Assembly (NCBI RefSeq): GCF_001886735.1
Contig: NZ_CP018076.1
Location: 3,658,001-3,722,000 of the forward strand
DNA: 64,000 nucleotides
From: Sulfitobacter alexandrii
GTDB taxonomy: Bacteria > Pseudomonadota > Alphaproteobacteria > Rhodobacterales > Rhodobacteraceae
Reading direction: 5' to 3'
Shown piece by piece: positions 44,939 to 54,679 of the stretch. Below the pieces are notes generated by a model that was not told where the DNA came from, made no database searches, and saw only the letters and a list, made by a program, of their open reading frames with translations. Each line of letters starts with the position of its first letter. The first letter of the stretch is position 1. Both the position numbers and the translations under genes were made by a program.

Positions 44939-46225
44939 ATGGAGACAATCTTCGCCCAAGCGACTGTCATGGGCCGGGCTGGTGTTGCGGTGGTCCGCGT
45001 CTCCGGACCGGCGGCATTCCAGATCGGCGCATCCCTTGCTGGCTCGGTGCCCGGACACCGCCAATCGGGTGTGAGATACCTTCGCGACGACGCGGGTGAA
45101 GTGCTGGACCAGGCGCTCGTGCTCGCTTTCGAGGGGCCCCACAGTTTCACTGGCGAAGATGTCGTGGAGTTTCACCTCCACGGGAGCATCGCGGTCATTC
45201 GTGCCGTTCTCGGGCGGCTTAGTGAATTCGAAAATTGCCGGCTTGCCGACCCCGGAGAATTTTCCCGCAGGGCCATGGAAAACGGCCGGATGGATCTTGC
45301 TCAGATCGAGGGTCTTGGTGACCTGATCGAGGCCGAGACCGAGGCGCAGCGGAAGCAAGCGATGCGGGGTCTGACCGGAAAGCTCGCGCAACGGGTCGAG
45401 GAATGGCGGAGTGATCTGATCCGTGCTGCATCCCTTTTGACGGTGACCATCGATTTCGCCGACGAGGATGTCCCTGTCGATGTGTCCGATGAAGTTGCGG
45501 AATTGCTTCAGACAGTTCTTGAGGGTGTCGAGAACGAACTGGAAGGTGTGAACGCGGCTGAGCGTATCCGGTCCGGGTTCGAGGTTGCAATCGTCGGTCC
45601 GGCAAACGCGGGTAAGTCGACGCTGTTAAACGCGCTTGCGGGGCGCGATGCTGCGATTACCTCTGAAGTGGCTGGAACAACCCGTGATGTGATCGAGGTG
45701 CGGATGGATATAGGAGGTCTGCCCGTGACCTTTCTGGATACGGCCGGGCTGCGGGAGACGGCAGACAGCGTCGAGCGGATTGGCGTGCAACGCGCCTTGG
45801 AAAGAAGCCTTGCTGCAGATCTTCGTATTTTTCTGAACGAAGAGGGCGAAGAACTGATCGTGGCGCCGTTCCCCGAGGATATCGTGCTTCGCCCGAAGGC
45901 CGACCTGAGATCGGACAAGACCGATGCGATCTCAGGGCATACCGGGGAGGGGGTTGCGCAGCTCATCTCCAGAATTCAGCGTATCTTGGAAACGCGTGTG
46001 CAGGGTGCCGGACTTGCCACCCAAGAGAGGCATCGCGTCGCATTGGTGCATGCGCGGGAATCCCTCATTTCTGCAATAACCATGGCATTCAGCGGGTCTT
46101 CGCATTATGATTTCGCTGCAGAGGAATTGCGTCTGGTGATTCACGCCCTAGAAGGTTTGATCGGGCGTGTGGATGTCGAAAATTTCCTCGACGAGATTTT
46201 TGCGAACTTTTGCATTGGCAAATGA
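44939..46225 (+). CDS. mnmE: tRNA modification GTPase MnmE (TrmE)
   Basis: 428 aa. With MnmG it installs the aminomethyl or carboxymethylaminomethyl group at C5 of wobble U34. The N-terminal folate-binding domain begins [16 protein letters not shown]; the GTPase has G1 GPANAGKST (220-228), G2 TT (247-248), G3 DTAG (267-270) and the C-terminal catalytic FCIGK with C425. G4 reads PKAD (319-322) rather than the usual NKxD, and the segment before it is compact. The start lacks a strong ribosome site but AGAG precedes it. Length (E. coli 454) is slightly short, from this region. Confidence 0.94.
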   Translation: METIFAQATVMGRAGVAVVRVSGPAAFQIGASLAGSVPGHRQSGVRYLRDDAGEVLDQALVLAFEGPHSFTGEDVVEFHLHGSIAVIRAVLGRLSEFENCRLADPGEFSRRAMENGRMDLAQIEGLGDLIEAETEAQRKQAMRGLTGKLAQRVEEWRSDLIRAASLLTVTIDFADEDVPVDVSDEVAELLQTVLEGVENELEGVNAAERIRSGFEVAIVGPANAGKSTLLNALAGRDAAITSEVAGTTRDVIEVRMDIGGLPVTFLDTAGLRETADSVERIGVQRALERSLAADLRIFLNEEGEELIVAPFPEDIVLRPKADLRSDKTDAISGHTGEGVAQLISRIQRILETRVQGAGLATQERHRVALVHARESLISAITMAFSGSSHYDFAAEELRLVIHALEGLIGRVDVENFLDEIFANFCIGK

Positions 46226-46230
46226 TGGAG

Positions 46231-46246
46231 TGTTTCACGTGAAACA
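46231..46246. promoter_or_regulatory. parS site 1 (overlaps mnmG start)
   Basis: TGTTTCACGTGAAACA, a perfect 16-bp palindrome identical to the classical chromosomal parS. It provides the GTG start codon and first codons of mnmG. ParB binds it and spreads or slides along DNA for origin segregation. Confidence 0.95.
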
Positions 46247-48101
46247 TTTTGAGGTTGTTGTCATTGGCGGTGGCCATGCCGGGACAGAAGCGGCCCATGC
46301 GTCGGCGCGTATGGGGGCGGCGACTGCGCTGGTCACCATGCGGCGCGAGGATATTGGCGTCATGTCGTGCAATCCCGCCATCGGAGGGCTTGGGAAAGGC
46401 CACCTCGTCCGCGAGATCGACGCGATGGACGGTGTCATGGGAAGGGTGGCGGACGCGGCCGGGATCCAGTTTCGACTGCTCAATCGTCGAAAAGGACCAG
46501 CGGTCCAAGGCCCGCGCACACAGGCCGACCGAAAGCTCTATCGCCAAGCAATGTTGAGGGAAACGATCGCTCAACCAAACCTTGAGATCATCGAAGGAGA
46601 AGTCGTCGATCTGCTCATGAAAGGTGGTGTCGCTTCCGGCGTCGTCCTCGCGACGGGCGAGGAAATTTCGGCGAAGGCCGTCGTCCTGACGTCAGGTACG
46701 TTCTTGAGGGGCCTCATTCACATCGGTGACGTATCCTATTCGGGCGGACGAATGGGCGACAGGCCGTCGGTACAATTGGCCGACCGGTTGGATCAGTTCG
46801 ACCTTAGAATGGGCCGGTTGAAAACCGGGACGCCACCGCGGCTCGACGGGCGGACAATCGATTGGTCGGGCTTGCAGATGCAGCCCGGGGATGACGATCC
46901 GGTTCTGTTTTCCTTCTTGTCGGAGCGTCCGGCCGCACGCCAGATATCCTGCGGGATCACCCACACGAACAACGCGACGCACGACATCATCAGGGCAAAC
47001 CTCGCGCGGTCGGCGATGTACGGCGGAATGATCGAAGGAACCGGCCCAAGATACTGTCCCTCGATCGAGGACAAGGTTGTAAGGTTCGCGGACAAGGTTT
47101 CGCACCAGATCTTTCTAGAACCAGAAGGGATCGACGATCATACGATCTACCCCAACGGAATTTCGACATCTCTGCCTGAAGACATTCAGGAGTTGTATGT
47201 CCGCTCCATTAAGGGTTTGGAGGAAGTAGAGATCCTTCAGCCCGGTTATGCCATCGAATACGATTACGTCGATCCACGAAGCCTCGATCCAACCCTCGAG
47301 TTGAAGAATGTTCCCGGGCTGTTTCTCGCAGGCCAAATCAACGGTACGACGGGGTATGAGGAGGCCGCGGCGCAAGGCCTGGTTGCCGGGTTGAACGCGG
47401 TGCAGCGTGCTCGCGGTGGCGCAGATATCCTCTTCAGCCGCGCGCAAAGCTACATTGGTGTGATGATCGACGACCTCACGACACGGGGCGTCACCGAGCC
47501 CTATCGGATGTTCACATCCCGTGCAGAGTTCCGGCTGTCGCTCCGCGCGGATAATGCTGACCAGCGGCTGACGCCGCTCGCAATCGAAATCGGCTGCGTT
47601 TCCGATAATCGGGCCGACCGTTTCAACGAAAAGATGAGCCAATTGACGGCTGCCAAGGATTTGCTCTCCAAGCGGACCTTTACACCCAAAGAGTTGAGCG
47701 TCGTCGGGATCGGCTTGGGCAAAGATGGCGGCCGCCGATCCGGCCTTCAACTTCTGTCGTTTCCGGACGTCAATTTTGGCGACATGACGCCGTTGATCCC
47801 GGAACTTGATGAGTTTTCGCCCGCGATCGGTCAGCAGGTCCAGTATGACGCGCTTTACGCAAATTATCTGGATCGGCAGGCACGGGACATCAACTCCTTG
47901 CAGAAGGATGAGGCGCATAAAATTCCCGCCGATTTCGATTACGAGGGTCTTGATGGCCTATCCAACGAGTTGACCGCCAAGTTGATCAACGCGAAACCCG
48001 CAAATCTGGCGCAGGCAGCCCGGATAGAAGGTATGACGCCGGCTGCCTTGCTTCTGTTGCTGTCCCGGCTGCGGCGGCAGGACGCACGGAAGAGGGCGTA
48101 A
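46239..48101 (+). CDS. mnmG: tRNA uridine-5-carboxymethylaminomethyl enzyme MnmG (GidA)
   Basis: 620 aa FAD protein, partner of Mnm[23 protein letters not shown] (FAD), [65 protein letters not shown] and the C-terminal [18 protein letters not shown] are hallmarks. GTG 46239 inside parS 1 is chosen because GGAG (46227-46230) is 8 bp before it; GTG 46230 (MFHVKH) is the alternative used in many annotations. Stop and next start share one base. Confidence 0.95.
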   Translation: MKHFEVVVIGGGHAGTEAAHASARMGAATALVTMRREDIGVMSCNPAIGGLGKGHLVREIDAMDGVMGRVADAAGIQFRLLNRRKGPAVQGPRTQADRKLYRQAMLRETIAQPNLEIIEGEVVDLLMKGGVASGVVLATGEEISAKAVVLTSGTFLRGLIHIGDVSYSGGRMGDRPSVQLADRLDQFDLRMGRLKTGTPPRLDGRTIDWSGLQMQPGDDDPVLFSFLSERPAARQISCGITHTNNATHDIIRANLARSAMYGGMIEGTGPRYCPSIEDKVVRFADKVSHQIFLEPEGIDDHTIYPNGISTSLPEDIQELYVRSIKGLEEVEILQPGYAIEYDYVDPRSLDPTLELKNVPGLFLAGQINGTTGYEEAAAQGLVAGLNAVQRARGGADILFSRAQSYIGVMIDDLTTRGVTEPYRMFTSRAEFRLSLRADNADQRLTPLAIEIGCVSDNRADRFNEKMSQLTAAKDLLSKRTFTPKELSVVGIGLGKDGGRRSGLQLLSFPDVNFGDMTPLIPELDEFSPAIGQQVQYDALYANYLDRQARDINSLQKDEAHKIPADFDYEGLDGLSNELTAKLINAKPANLAQAARIEGMTPAALLLLLSRLRRQDARKRA

Positions 48102-48706
48102 TGCAATTTGACCATCAAGATGTTTCACGTGAAACATCGGATCGACTGGAGACCTTCGCCCAGCTGGTACGGAAGTGGACGGCCAAGATCAATCTGATCT
48201 CCCGCAATACCGTGGGTGAGATCTGGGATCGCCATATCCGCGATTCCATGCAGTTGCTCGATCTTGCTCCTGACTTTGATCATTGGGCCGATCTGGGGAG
48301 CGGCGGAGGGTTTCCCGGCGTCGTCATCGCAATTCTCGCGAAGGAAGGGTCCGCCAGACCAAAGTTTACGTTGGTCGAAAGTGATCTGAGAAAAGCTGCG
48401 TTCCTGAGGACAGCGGTTCGCGAACTCGACCTGGATGCAACTGTCCTGGCAGAGCGCATCGAAAACCTGTCACCCTTGAACGCGAACGTGCTGTCCGCAA
48501 GGGCTCTGGCGGATTTGACGACGCTTGTCTCATTCGCCGATGTCCACCTCGCGCCAACTGGCACGGCAATATTCCCCAAGGGTCGGAATTGGCGAGAGGA
48601 GCACAGGAAAGCGCAGGAAGCGTGGTCGTACTCGCTTTCCCCGGTAGATAGCCGGACTGACGAGGATGCCGCCATTTTGATCATCAAGGATATCAAGCGT
48701 GTCTGA
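48101..48706 (+). CDS. rsmG: 16S rRNA (guanine-N7)-methyltransferase RsmG (GidB)
   Basis: 201 aa SAM-dependent methyltransferase that methylates G527 of 16S rRNA. WTAKINLISRNT, DLGSGGGFPGVVIAI (SAM loop), RKAAFLRTAVREL and VLSARALADL are as in the family. Residues 7-13 (DVSRETS) are encoded by parS 2. ATG 48101 has GAGGG upstream. It overlaps parA by 8 bp. Confidence 0.95.
   Translation: MQFDHQDVSRETSDRLETFAQLVRKWTAKINLISRNTVGEIWDRHIRDSMQLLDLAPDFDHWADLGSGGGFPGVVIAILAKEGSARPKFTLVESDLRKAAFLRTAVRELDLDATVLAERIENLSPLNANVLSARALADLTTLVSFADVHLAPTGTAIFPKGRNWREEHRKAQEAWSYSLSPVDSRTDEDAAILIIKDIKRV
48121..48136. promoter_or_regulatory. parS site 2 (inside rsmG codons 7-12)
   Basis: A second perfect TGTTTCACGTGAAACA, 1890 bp from the first, read in frame as part of DVSRETS in RsmG. 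Confidence 0.95.
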
Positions 48707-49499
48707 TTTGTCCCGGCCTGAAGGCCCGAAGATAATTGCGGTTGCCAATCAGAAGGGCGGTGTCGGCAAGACGACCACTTCGATCAATCTCGCCGCGGCA
48801 CTCGTCGAGCTTGGCAAGCGCGTGTTGCTTGTCGATCTCGACCCACAAGGCAATGCGTCCACCGGACTTGGCGTCGAAAATGACGAGAGGGACTATACCA
48901 CGTACGAACTCTTGCTCGAAGACGTCGATCTGGATGAAGTGGTTCAAGGTACAGACATTGATGGGCTTTTCATCGTACCCGCAACGGTAGACCTCAGCTC
49001 CGCGGATATCGAATTGATCTCCAATGAAAAGCGAAGCTTCCTTTTGCACGATGCCCTTCGGCAGACCGCGATGGACGCGTTTGCCTTTGACTACATCCTG
49101 ATCGATTGCCCACCGTCTTTGAACCTGCTGACTGTGAATGCCATGATCGCGGCGCATTCGGTGCTGGTTCCTCTCCAAAGTGAGTTTTTTGCCTTGGAAG
49201 GGTTATCGCAGCTGATGCTGACCATCCGCGAAGTTCGACAGAGCGGAAACAAGGATTTGCGGATCGAAGGCGTCGTGCTGACAATGTATGACCGCCGGAA
49301 CAATCTTTCGCAGCAGGTCGAAAGCGATGCGCGCAGCAATCTTGGCGACCTGGTGTTTCAGACCGTCATTCCGAGAAACGTCAGGGTCAGCGAAGCGCCC
49401 AGTTTCGCGATGCCGGTCTTGTCTTATGATACGACATCAAAGGGTGCGTCGGCCTACCGGTCGCTCGCCAAAGAACTGATCAATAACAATACAATCTGA
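48699..49499 (+). CDS. parA: Chromosome partitioning ATPase ParA
   Basis: 266 aa Walker-type ATPase. The deviant Walker A ANQKGGVGKTTTSINLAAAL, A' VLLVDLDPQGNASTGLG and IIDCPPSL are clear; there is no extra N-terminal DNA-binding domain, as in chromosomal Soj/ParA. It starts with GTG overlapping the rsmG stop, behind AAGGA. It moves ParB-parS complexes to the cell pole. parB follows after 9 bp. Confidence 0.96.
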   Translation: MSDLSRPEGPKIIAVANQKGGVGKTTTSINLAAALVELGKRVLLVDLDPQGNASTGLGVENDERDYTTYELLLEDVDLDEVVQGTDIDGLFIVPATVDLSSADIELISNEKRSFLLHDALRQTAMDAFAFDYILIDCPPSLNLLTVNAMIAAHSVLVPLQSEFFALEGLSQLMLTIREVRQSGNKDLRIEGVVLTMYDRRNNLSQQVESDARSNLGDLVFQTVIPRNVRVSEAPSFAMPVLSYDTTSKGASAYRSLAKELINNNTI

Positions 49500-49508
49500 G
49501 GGAATCGC

Positions 49509-50408
49509 ATGTCGGATAAGCAGGAACGTAAACGCGGGCTGGGGCGGGGTCTTTCCGCATTGATGTCAGACGTCACCGAAACGGAACGTCAGGCGGCACA
49601 GGGGGTCGCCGCGGCGGAGCGTTTCGTGCCGATCGAGCAAATCTCGCCAAATCCGGAGCAGCCCCGCAAGAGATTCGGCCAATCGGAGCTTGATGACCTC
49701 GCTTCCTCCATCAAGGAGAAAGGCGTCATCCAGCCGCTGATCGTCCGGCGGCGCTCCGATGACAGTTTCGAGATCGTGGCGGGTGAACGTCGCTGGCGTG
49801 CTGCACAGCTTGCGCAGCTTCATGAATTGCCTGTCATCGTGCGGGAGTTTTCCGATGTCGAAGTGCTTGAAGTTGCCATCATCGAGAATATCCAGCGCGC
49901 TGACCTGAATGCGATCGAAGAGGCGGCCGGCTATCGCCAACTGATGGACAAGTTCGGGCATACCCAGGAGAAAATGGCCGAAGCCCTGGGCAAGAGCCGC
50001 AGCCATATTGCGAACCTCCTGCGTCTGCTCAGCCTTCCGGAAGGCGTGATCGACCTGGTTCGATCCGGCGAATTGAGTGCTGGCCACGCCCGCGCACTTA
50101 TCCCCGCCACTGACCCGATGAAATTGGCTCAGGCGGTGATCAAAGGCGGACTGTCCGTTCGGGCGACCGAAGCCTTGGTCAAGAAATCACTGCAAGAGAC
50201 ATCCGGTCAGCCCGACAAGACGCAAAGCAAACAGCAAAAAGACGAGAAGGATGCGGATACCAAGGCGCTTGAGGGGGATCTGTCCGCGTCGTTGGGGATG
50301 AAGGTCACGCTAGATCACAAGCCGGGCCAGGAGTCAGGCCAATTGACCGTCAAATACGATTCTCTTGACCAACTGGACGAACTCTGCCGGATACTGGGTG
50401 GAAATTAA
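49509..50408 (+). CDS. parB: Chromosome partitioning protein ParB
   Basis: 299 aa. N-terminal KRGLGRGLSALM, ParA-contacting region, CTP-binding motifs GERRWRAAQLA and ENIQRADLN, helix-turn-helix GHTQEKMAEALGKSRSHIANLLRLL, linker rich in Lys and Asp, and C-terminal dimer domain (LTVKYDSLDQLDELCRIL). It is a CTP-dependent clamp loaded at parS, with its two sites 1.4-3.3 kb upstream. GAGGGA precedes the ATG. Convergent with hemW, sharing TTAA. Confidence 0.96.
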   Translation: MSDKQERKRGLGRGLSALMSDVTETERQAAQGVAAAERFVPIEQISPNPEQPRKRFGQSELDDLASSIKEKGVIQPLIVRRRSDDSFEIVAGERRWRAAQLAQLHELPVIVREFSDVEVLEVAIIENIQRADLNAIEEAAGYRQLMDKFGHTQEKMAEALGKSRSHIANLLRLLSLPEGVIDLVRSGELSAGHARALIPATDPMKLAQAVIKGGLSVRATEALVKKSLQETSGQPDKTQSKQQKDEKDADTKALEGDLSASLGMKVTLDHKPGQESGQLTVKYDSLDQLDELCRILGGN

Positions 50409-51592
50409 TCTGGCAGCAAGGCTTCCAATACCGAATTCAGAACGATAAAGCCTTGATCTGTAACGTTAATTCTCTCATCTGAGTGCTCGACCATCCCGAT
50501 ATCGATGAGATGGTCGAGCGCGCCCGGATCAACGGGAGCACCTGCAATCGCCGCATAGCGCTTCAGGTCTATTCCTTCCTTTAGCCTAAGACCCATCAGC
50601 AGGTATTCGGTCGCCTGATCGGTATTCGTGAGCAGGGCGCGAGGCTTCTCCGACGTTCCTTTACCAACGCCCGACAACCACCGGCCGGGCTGAAGGTGAC
50701 ACTCGGTCGCCCATTTCGATCCGGCGAGGGTCAGCCGTCCATGCGCCCCCGGACCAATGCCGACATAATCGCCGTAGCGCCAATATATAAGATTGTGCCG
50801 GGATTGCGCACCGTCACGGGCGTGGTTCGATACCTCGTAGGCCGGCATGCCGTTCTCGCCACACAGGTCTTGCGTCAAGGCATAGAGATCAGCACCAAGA
50901 TCCTCGTCGGGCAAGCCACGCAATTTTCCGCGGGCATAGCGATCGCCGAAGGCAGTGCCGGATTCAATCGTGAGCTGGTACAGGGAAAGGTGATCGACCG
51001 CGAGTGACAGCGCCTGCTTGAGCTCCTTCCGCCAGTCTTCCAACGTCTGGTCCTGCCGGGCGTAGATCAGATCGAAACTGACCCGGTCGAACTGATTGCG
51101 GGCAATATCAAAAGCGGTCAGGGCCTCTTCGACAGTGTGAAGTCGCCCAAGTCGGCGCAAATCCCTGTCGTTCAAAGCCTGTATCCCCATGGACACCCGG
51201 TTCACACCCGCTTGTCCGAATGCGGTGAACCGGCCAGCCTCCACCGACCCCGGATTGGCTTCGAGCGTAATTTCCAGGTCATTTGCCGTGGGCCAATGAC
51301 CTTTTATCGCGGTAATGATGTCGGCAACCGTATCCGGATCCATCAGGCTGGGCGTCCCGCCGCCAAAGAAGACGGCGTTCAGGACGCGACCCCTTGTTTC
51401 GGCCGCCGCGCGTTCCAATTCCGTCAGGTAGGCATTGCGCCAGGCACGATGATCGATCGCGCGGCTTACGTGGCTGTTGAAATCGCAATAGGGGCACTTC
51501 GCTTCGCAGAACGGCCAATGGATATAAAGACCGAATCCCCCGTTTTGCCAATCTTCAGTCAAAGCAGCCCTTGATAAGCTTGGCGAAGACAT
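50405..51592 (-). CDS. hemW: Radical SAM heme chaperone HemW
   Basis: 395 aa. The radical SAM cluster is CEAKCPYCDF, in the LYIHWPFCEAKCPYC context; NAVFFGGGTPSLM and ETITIEANPGS-like ITLEANPGSVE follow, then RVSMGIQALND. HemW inserts heme into respiratory proteins and lacks oxygen-independent coproporphyrinogen oxidase activity, although it is often named HemN-like; the fourth Cys that HemN has is not seen. ATG 51592 overlaps rdgB by 38 bp; TTG 51562 with AAGGG upstream gives a shorter start that fits relatives better. Confidence 0.92.
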   Translation of the reverse strand: MSSPSLSRAALTEDWQNGGFGLYIHWPFCEAKCPYCDFNSHVSRAIDHRAWRNAYLTELERAAAETRGRVLNAVFFGGGTPSLMDPDTVADIITAIKGHWPTANDLEITLEANPGSVEAGRFTAFGQAGVNRVSMGIQALNDRDLRRLGRLHTVEEALTAFDIARNQFDRVSFDLIYARQDQTLEDWRKELKQALSLAVDHLSLYQLTIESGTAFGDRYARGKLRGLPDEDLGADLYALTQDLCGENGMPAYEVSNHARDGAQSRHNLIYWRYGDYVGIGPGAHGRLTLAGSKWATECHLQPGRWLSGVGKGTSEKPRALLTNTDQATEYLLMGLRLKEGIDLKRYAAIAGAPVDPGALDHLIDIGMVEHSDERINVTDQGFIVLNSVLEALLPD

Positions 51593-52166
51593 CCGCGCGG
51601 TGGCTGATCGCGTTTTTTTGATCCGCGGTCATTTCGGCAAAGGTCTGTTCGTGCCCGTCCGGTTGGAACATCGGATCATACCCATGCCCGAGCTCTCCGC
51701 GGATCGGCCAGACCAGGGTTCCGCTGACCTTGCCCTCGAACACTTCATCATGACCATCGGGCCATGCCAGTACCATGGTGGCCCGAAAGCGGGCACTGCG
51801 GGGATGCGGCGCGCCCGCTTTCTCGAGCAGGTCATGAGTCTTTTGCATCGCCATCATGAAATCACGGCCTTGGGGAGTCTCGGCCCAATCGGCGGTGTAA
51901 ACGCCGGGTGCGTTATCGAGCGCCTCGACCTCTATCCCGGAATCGTCGGAAAGCGCAGGGATGCCGGCGGCCTTGGCAGCCGCGTGCGCCTTGATCCTCG
52001 CGTTACCCACGAAGGTGTCTTCGATCTCTTCCGGTTCCGGCAGGTTCATCTCCGCCGCGCCGACAACGCTGACCCGGTAGGGGGCGAACAGTTGTCTCAG
52101 CTCTTCGAGCTTCCCGGCGTTGTGGGTGGCAAAGAGAACGCGTTCGTCGGTGAACTTGCGGGTCAT
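51555..52166 (-). CDS. rdgB: XTP/dITP pyrophosphatase RdgB
   Basis: 203 aa house-cleaning enzyme that removes dITP and [45 protein letters not shown], and [18 protein letters not shown] with [11 protein letters not shown] are signatures. It overlaps rph by 4 bp and is coupled to it and to hemW. The rph-rdgB-hemW order is typical of Alphaproteobacteria. Confidence 0.95.
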   Translation of the reverse strand: MTRKFTDERVLFATHNAGKLEELRQLFAPYRVSVVGAAEMNLPEPEEIEDTFVGNARIKAHAAAKAAGIPALSDDSGIEVEALDNAPGVYTADWAETPQGRDFMMAMQKTHDLLEKAGAPHPRSARFRATMVLAWPDGHDEVFEGKVSGTLVWPIRGELGHGYDPMFQPDGHEQTFAEMTADQKNAISHRADVFAKLIKGCFD

Positions 52167-52876
52167 GCCGTTACGGACTTCTGAACAGCGACGAGTTCGG
52201 AGACGCCTTTTTCGGCCAGATCCATGAGCTGGTTCATCTGATCCCGGGAATAGGTCGACCCTTCAGCACTCATCTGCACCTCGATCAGCTTGCCGCCCCC
52301 GGTCATGATGAAGTTGCCGTCAACACCTGCCTCCGAATCCTCGGGATAATCCAGATCCAGCACGGGCTGTCCGGCGTAAATACCACAGCTTACCGCAGCG
52401 ACAGGATCGACAAGCGGATCGGAGATCACATCGCCCGCCTTCATCAGCTTGTTGACGGCAAGCCGAAGCGCGATCCACCCCCCCGTGATGGAGGCGCAAC
52501 GCGTGCCCCCGTCAGCCTGAAGGACATCGCAGTCGATGGTGATCTGACGTTCTCCGAGAGCGACACGATCAACCCCTGCACGCAAGGCACGGCCGATCAG
52601 GCGCTGGATTTCCACCGTGCGACCGCCCTGCTTGCCCATCGCCGACTCGCGGCGCATCCGCGTGTTCGTCGCGCGGGGCAGCATCCCGTATTCGGCCGTG
52701 ACCCAGCCAAGGCCCGAGCCCTTGATGAACGGCGGCACGCGGTCCTCTATGGTCGCGGTGCACAGAACGTGGGTGTCTCCCACCTTGATCAGCGCGGACC
52801 CTTCCGCATGTTTGGTAAAACCGACCTCAACAGAGACGTCGCGCATTTGATCGAGTTTCCGGCCTGAAGGTCGCAT
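52163..52876 (-). CDS. rph: Ribonuclease PH
   Basis: 237 aa phosphorolytic 3' exonuclease that trims tRNA precursors. [67 protein letters not shown] and [19 protein letters not shown] are all conserved. AGAGGATGA precedes the ATG. It diverges from hrcA, with 96 bp between starts. Confidence 0.96.
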   Translation of the reverse strand: MRPSGRKLDQMRDVSVEVGFTKHAEGSALIKVGDTHVLCTATIEDRVPPFIKGSGLGWVTAEYGMLPRATNTRMRRESAMGKQGGRTVEIQRLIGRALRAGVDRVALGERQITIDCDVLQADGGTRCASITGGWIALRLAVNKLMKAGDVISDPLVDPVAAVSCGIYAGQPVLDLDYPEDSEAGVDGNFIMTGGGKLIEVQMSAEGSTYSRDQMNQLMDLAEKGVSELVAVQKSVTA

Positions 52877-52937
52877 GTTTCATCCTCTTTGAACTGCATT
52901 GGGCATAGCGCCGTGACGCGTCAGGATGCAACCCCGA

Positions 52938-52966
52938 TTGACGTTTGCGCAAAGCCTACCTTTATT
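52938..52966 (+). promoter_or_regulatory. Candidate hrcA promoter
   Basis: TTGACG (52938-52943), 17-bp spacer, TTTATT (52961-52966). Transcription would begin at or within a few bases of the hrcA ATG at 52973, making a leaderless or near-leaderless mRNA. No CIRCE operator (TTAGCACTC-N9-GAGTGCTAA) is visible. Confidence 0.45.
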
Positions 52967-52972
52967 AAGGGC

Positions 52973-54037
52973 ATGAACGAAACTTCGGATCTTCTCAAAG
53001 AGATGAACGATAGATCCCGCGAGGTATTCCGGCGGGTGGTCGAGGGCTATCTGGCAAGTGGTGATCCCGTCGGATCGCGGACGCTGACCCGCGATTTCAG
53101 CGAAAAGGTGAGCGCGGCGACCATTCGCAACGTCATGCAGGATCTTGAATACCTCGGCCTGTTGGGTTCCCCCCATGTCAGTGCCGGTCGGATACCCACG
53201 CAGCTGGGTCTTCGCATGTTCGTGGATGGCATGATCGAGCTCGGCGATCCGACCGAAACGGACCGCGAAAAAATCGATGCCACGCTCGGCGACAACGCAT
53301 CCGATGTCGGCGGGCTTCTGGACCGTGTGGGATCAGCGCTGTCCGGCGTGACCCAGGGGGCGTCGCTGGTGCTGACGCCAAAGCACGAGGCGCCGATCAA
53401 GCATATCGAATTCGTATCGCTGTCCCATGACCGGGCGTTGGTGGTTCTGGTGTTTTCCGACGGGCACGTTGAAAACCGCCTGTTCACGCCACCGATAGGT
53501 CAGACCCCCAGTTCGATGCGCGAGGCCGCGAATTTTCTCAACTCGCTGGTCGAAGGCAAGACGCTGACCGAACTGCAACGGAGCATCGCCCGAACGATCG
53601 CGGAGCGCCGTCAGGAAATCGACATTCTGGCGCAGCAGCTGGTGGAGAGCGGTCTCGCGCTCTGGACCGGTGAGGACGAGAATTCGGAACGGCTGATCGT
53701 CCGGGGCCGCTCGCACCTTTTGGGTACCGACGCCGAGGAGGAAGACCTCGCACGCATCCGCTCGCTGTTCGATGATCTGGAACGCAAGCGCGACATTGCC
53801 GAGTTTCTGGAGCTTGCCCAGACCGGCGAGGGCGTGCGCATTTTTATCGGCTCGGAGAACAAACTTTTCTCACTTTCGGGTTCCTCTCTGGTCGTTTCCC
53901 CTTATATGAACGCTGATCGAAAGGTGATTGGGGCCGTCGGCGTGATCGGTCCCACCCGATTGAACTACGGTCGTATTGTACCGATTGTAAATTACACTGC
54001 GCAACTGGTCGGCAAGCTGATTTCCGACCGGAGCTAG
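52973..54037 (+). CDS. hrcA: Heat-inducible transcription repressor HrcA
   Basis: 354 aa. N-terminal winged helix (DRSREVFRRVVEGYLASGDPVGSRTLTRDF...VSAATIRNVMQDLEYLGLLGSPHVSAGRIPT), GAF-like middle domain and C-terminal VGVIGPTRLNYGRIVPIVNYTAQLVGKL. HrcA binds CIRCE sites upstream of groESL and similar genes. The start could be ATG 52973 (MNETSDLLKEM) or ATG 53003 (MNDRSREVF). No CIRCE is near it in this window. grpE follows 9 bp later. Confidence 0.93.
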   Translation: MNETSDLLKEMNDRSREVFRRVVEGYLASGDPVGSRTLTRDFSEKVSAATIRNVMQDLEYLGLLGSPHVSAGRIPTQLGLRMFVDGMIELGDPTETDREKIDATLGDNASDVGGLLDRVGSALSGVTQGASLVLTPKHEAPIKHIEFVSLSHDRALVVLVFSDGHVENRLFTPPIGQTPSSMREAANFLNSLVEGKTLTELQRSIARTIAERRQEIDILAQQLVESGLALWTGEDENSERLIVRGRSHLLGTDAEEEDLARIRSLFDDLERKRDIAEFLELAQTGEGVRIFIGSENKLFSLSGSSLVVSPYMNADRKVIGAVGVIGPTRLNYGRIVPIVNYTAQLVGKLISDRS

Positions 54038-54046
54038 AGGGGAAAA

Positions 54047-54610
54047 ATGGCTGAGCCTAAGAACGATGATTTTCTCGACGATATCGACGCGGCGGAACAG
54101 GACGAGTTCGCCGACACAATTGCGGAGATCGACGACGAAGCGTTGGAACTGGATCAATTGCGGGCAGAGCGCGATCAGCTGAAGGACCGTTTCATGCGCG
54201 CGCTCGCGGACGCCGAAAACGCGCGCAAGCGGTCGGACAAGGACCGCCGCGAGGCAGAGAATTACGGCGGGTCAAAGCTGGCCCGTGACATGCTGCCGGT
54301 CTACGACAACATGAAGCGCGCGCTGGAAGCGGCGACTGACGAACAGCGCGAAGTTTCCGGCCCGCTTCTGGAAGGCGTGGAGTTGACGATGCGTGAACTC
54401 CTGAATGTCTTCAAGAAACACGGAATCGAGATCATCGCGCCCGAGGTCGGGGACCGCTTCGATCCGAAACTGCACCAGGCGATGTTCGAGGCCCCTGTGC
54501 CGGATACCAAGGCGGGCGATATCATTCAGGTCGCTGCCGAAGGTTTCATGTTGCACGACCGCCTTCTGCGCCCCGCGCAGGTTGGCGTCTCATCCATGAC
54601 GGGCAGCTAG
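54047..54610 (+). CDS. grpE: Nucleotide-exchange factor GrpE
   Basis: 187 aa. An acidic N-terminus leads to a long dimerising helix (ELDQLRAERDQLKDRFMRALADAENARKRSDKDRREAENYGGSKLARDMLPVYDNMKRAL) and a beta domain ending in APVPDTKAGDIIQVAAEGFMLHDRLLRPAQVGVS. GrpE drives ADP release from DnaK. GAGGGGAA precedes the ATG. dnaK and dnaJ are not in the window. Confidence 0.95.
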   Translation: MAEPKNDDFLDDIDAAEQDEFADTIAEIDDEALELDQLRAERDQLKDRFMRALADAENARKRSDKDRREAENYGGSKLARDMLPVYDNMKRALEAATDEQREVSGPLLEGVELTMRELLNVFKKHGIEIIAPEVGDRFDPKLHQAMFEAPVPDTKAGDIIQVAAEGFMLHDRLLRPAQVGVSSMTGS

Positions 54611-54652
54611 GCTGGCAAACGCTGGATTCGTGTATTTATTGAACAATGAAGG

Positions 54653-54679
54653 GGCGGTCAGGTTTTGGCCGCCTCTTTC
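54653..54679 (+). terminator. Terminator of grpE
   Basis: GGCGGTC pairs with GGCCGCC (one G-U) over a 7-nt loop, then TCTTTC. The structure lies 43 bp past the grpE stop and includes the last codons of the convergent mutS. Confidence 0.65.
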
